A program made the translations under genes and the position numbers. Of a DNA stretch of 6,503 nucleotides, positions 5,400 through 6,503 are shown piece by piece. How positions within the stretch are numbered: the first letter of the stretch is position 1; each line of letters begins with the position of its first letter. The notes beneath the pieces were generated by a model. That model saw only the letters and a list, made by a program, of their open reading frames with translations. It ran no database searches and had not been told where the DNA came from. The stretch is from Synergistales bacterium (GTDB lineage: Bacteria; Synergistota; Synergistia; Synergistales; 79-D21): contig JADLKH010000005.1 in assembly GCA_015657435.1 (NCBI GenBank), positions 183,809 through 190,311 of the forward strand, given 5' to 3'.

Positions 5400-6500
5400 T
5401 TGCGTCAGACGGAAGTGATGGTCATCGGAGGAGGACCTGCGGGTCTGTCCGCGGCAGTGGAGGCGGCGAGCCTGGGCTGTCAGGTGCTGGTGGTGGACAG
5501 CGACCTGAAGCTTGGGGGTCAGCTGATCAAGCAGACGCACAAGTTTTTCGGTTCGAAGGAAGAGCACGCGGGGACGCGCGGCTACCAGATCGCGGACATC
5601 CTGTTCAGGGAGCTTGAGGAGAACAAGGATCGGATCCAGATCCTGTCGAACACGACGGCGGTGGGTTACTACAAGGAGGACGGAGTCATCTCCTGCGTGA
5701 CGGGAGAGGACGAGTACTTCCGGGTGAAGCCGCAGCGGGTGATCATGGCGACGGGAGCGCAGGAGAAGATGATCCCGTTCCCGAACAACGACCTGCCGGG
5801 GGTGTACGGTGCGGGAGCGGTGCAGACCCTGATGAACGTGTACGGAGTCATGCCCGGGAAGCGCGTCCTGATGGTGGGGGCGGGCAACATCGGCCTTATC
5901 GTGAGCTACCAGATGAAGCAGGCGGGAGTGGACATCGCGGGGATCGTGGAGTTCATGCCGCATGTGGGGGGCTACTGGGTGCACGCGGCGAAGGACCGTC
6001 GCCTGGGGATTCCCATCTACCTTCGGCACACGATCCTGGAGGCGCTGGGGGACCGTTTCGTGACGGGAGCGGTGATCCAGGAAGTGGGAGCCAAGGGCGG
6101 CCTGGAGGGCGAACCGAAGAAGATCGACTGCGACGTGATCTGCATGGCGGTTGGGCTGACGCCGACGTGCGAGCTGCTGTGGCAGGCGGGCTGCGAGATG
6201 GTGTTCGTGCCGGAGCTGTGCGGATATGTGGCGAAGCGCGACAATCAGATGCGGACGAGCGTGCCGACGATCTGGGTGGCGGGAGACGCCGCGGGGATCG
6301 AGGAAGCGAGCTCGGCGATGGTGGAAGGCCGAGTGGCGGGCCTGAACGCGGCGCGATCGCTGGCGCGTCTGATGGACAGCGAGTTCGACGCGAGGTCGTC
6401 GCTGTACTGGAAGCGGCTGAGCGACCTGAGGGCAGGGCCTGTGGGGGAGAAGATCCGCTACGGGATCTCCCAGGCTTGCTGCGGCAGCTGGGAGGTGTAG
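5400..6500 (+). CDS. FAD/NAD-type oxidoreductase subunit, HcnB-like (short form without C-terminal Fe-S domain)
   Basis: A flavoprotein of about 366 aa in the pyridine nucleotide-disulphide oxidoreductase fold. Visible features are the FAD Rossmann motif VIGGGPAGLSAA near 8-19 (G10, G12, G15), MATGAQEKMIPFPNNDLPGVYGAGA in the middle, a second dinucleotide motif GAGNIG at 160-165, and the FAD pyrophosphate motif WVAGDAAG with D296. Relatives are HcnB, opine oxidase subunit A and sarcosine oxidase alpha, which work with a small [2Fe-2S] protein and a DadA-like amine-oxidising flavoprotein. Many HcnB-type proteins carry a C-terminal cysteine cluster. This one stops at QACCGSWEV, so that domain is probably a separate next gene. 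The start is TTG 5400 by ribosome-site spacing (GTG 5391 would add three residues). The true substrate is unknown; an amino or imino acid is the best guess from the family. Confidence 0.85.
   Translation: MRQTEVMVIGGGPAGLSAAVEAASLGCQVLVVDSDLKLGGQLIKQTHKFFGSKEEHAGTRGYQIADILFRELEENKDRIQILSNTTAVGYYKEDGVISCVTGEDEYFRVKPQRVIMATGAQEKMIPFPNNDLPGVYGAGAVQTLMNVYGVMPGKRVLMVGAGNIGLIVSYQMKQAGVDIAGIVEFMPHVGGYWVHAAKDRRLGIPIYLRHTILEALGDRFVTGAVIQEVGAKGGLEGEPKKIDCDVICMAVGLTPTCELLWQAGCEMVFVPELCGYVAKRDNQMRTSVPTIWVAGDAAGIEEASSAMVEGRVAGLNAARSLARLMDSEFDARSSLYWKRLSDLRAGPVGEKIRYGISQACCGSWEV
6491..6495 (+). promoter_or_regulatory. Probable ribosome binding site of a further operon gene beyond the window
   Basis: GGAGG within the final Trp-Glu-Val codons of the flavoprotein gene, just before its TAG at 6498-6500. 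The next start codon would fall at or after the window end. It suggests that the operon continues. Confidence 0.45.
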
Positions 6501-6503
6501 GAC

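Noticed and set aside
5034..6029. 331-codon open frame on the - strand opposite the redox genes
   Set aside because: It is rich in His, Arg and Leu, matches no family and covers two well-supported genes. G-ending codons on the + strand remove stops from the opposite frame, so it is a composition artefact.

Overview
The window is bacterial chromosome with no recognisable phage, plasmid or IS genes. Everything convincing lies on the + strand. Gene content (uvrA, rlmB, a tRNA-Val with encoded CCA, acpS, nnr, tsaE, tsaB) is housekeeping. By eye the DNA is moderately GC-rich, with an AT-rich intergenic region around 4430-4500. The downstream pair, a small [2Fe-2S] protein plus an HcnB-like flavoprotein, is a gene type common in anaerobes that ferment amino acids. 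A Synergistota-like or other anaerobic fermenter is therefore plausible, but this is a weak inference.

Region 1 (1-1250) holds the 3' end of uvrA, which overlaps rlmB by 8 bp. A tRNA-Val(GAC) follows, with its own near-consensus promoter buried in the end of rlmB, and then a clean rho-independent terminator. Region 2 (1260-4406) is a tightly packed operon, acpS-nnr-tsaE-tsaB, in which each junction overlaps. It covers carrier-protein activation, NAD(P)H-hydrate repair and t6A tRNA modification. The tsaE frame runs 137 bp into tsaB, which is unusual and may reflect a frameshift.

Region 3 (4084-5048) is the most striking part. A 474-bp block holding the last 106 codons of tsaB plus about 150 bp of AT-rich intergenic DNA is repeated in tandem, base for base. 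The intact tsaB is kept. A promoterless 3' fragment of tsaB and a second copy of a putative promoter/leader lie in front of the next operon. It is either a very recent duplication or an assembly artefact.

Region 4 (5064-6503) starts a redox operon: a 105-aa [2Fe-2S] protein and a roughly 366-aa FAD/NAD-type oxidoreductase. These resemble subunits of the HcnABC / opine oxidase / multi-subunit amino-acid dehydrogenase group. The operon probably continues beyond the window, because a GGAGG sits at the last codons. Codon choice changes sharply here to G-ending codons.

I found no clearly new defence or mobile system. The points worth a second look are the perfect duplication, the tsaE extension, the composition switch, and the candidate promoter/operator/attenuator-like leader present in both repeat copies.
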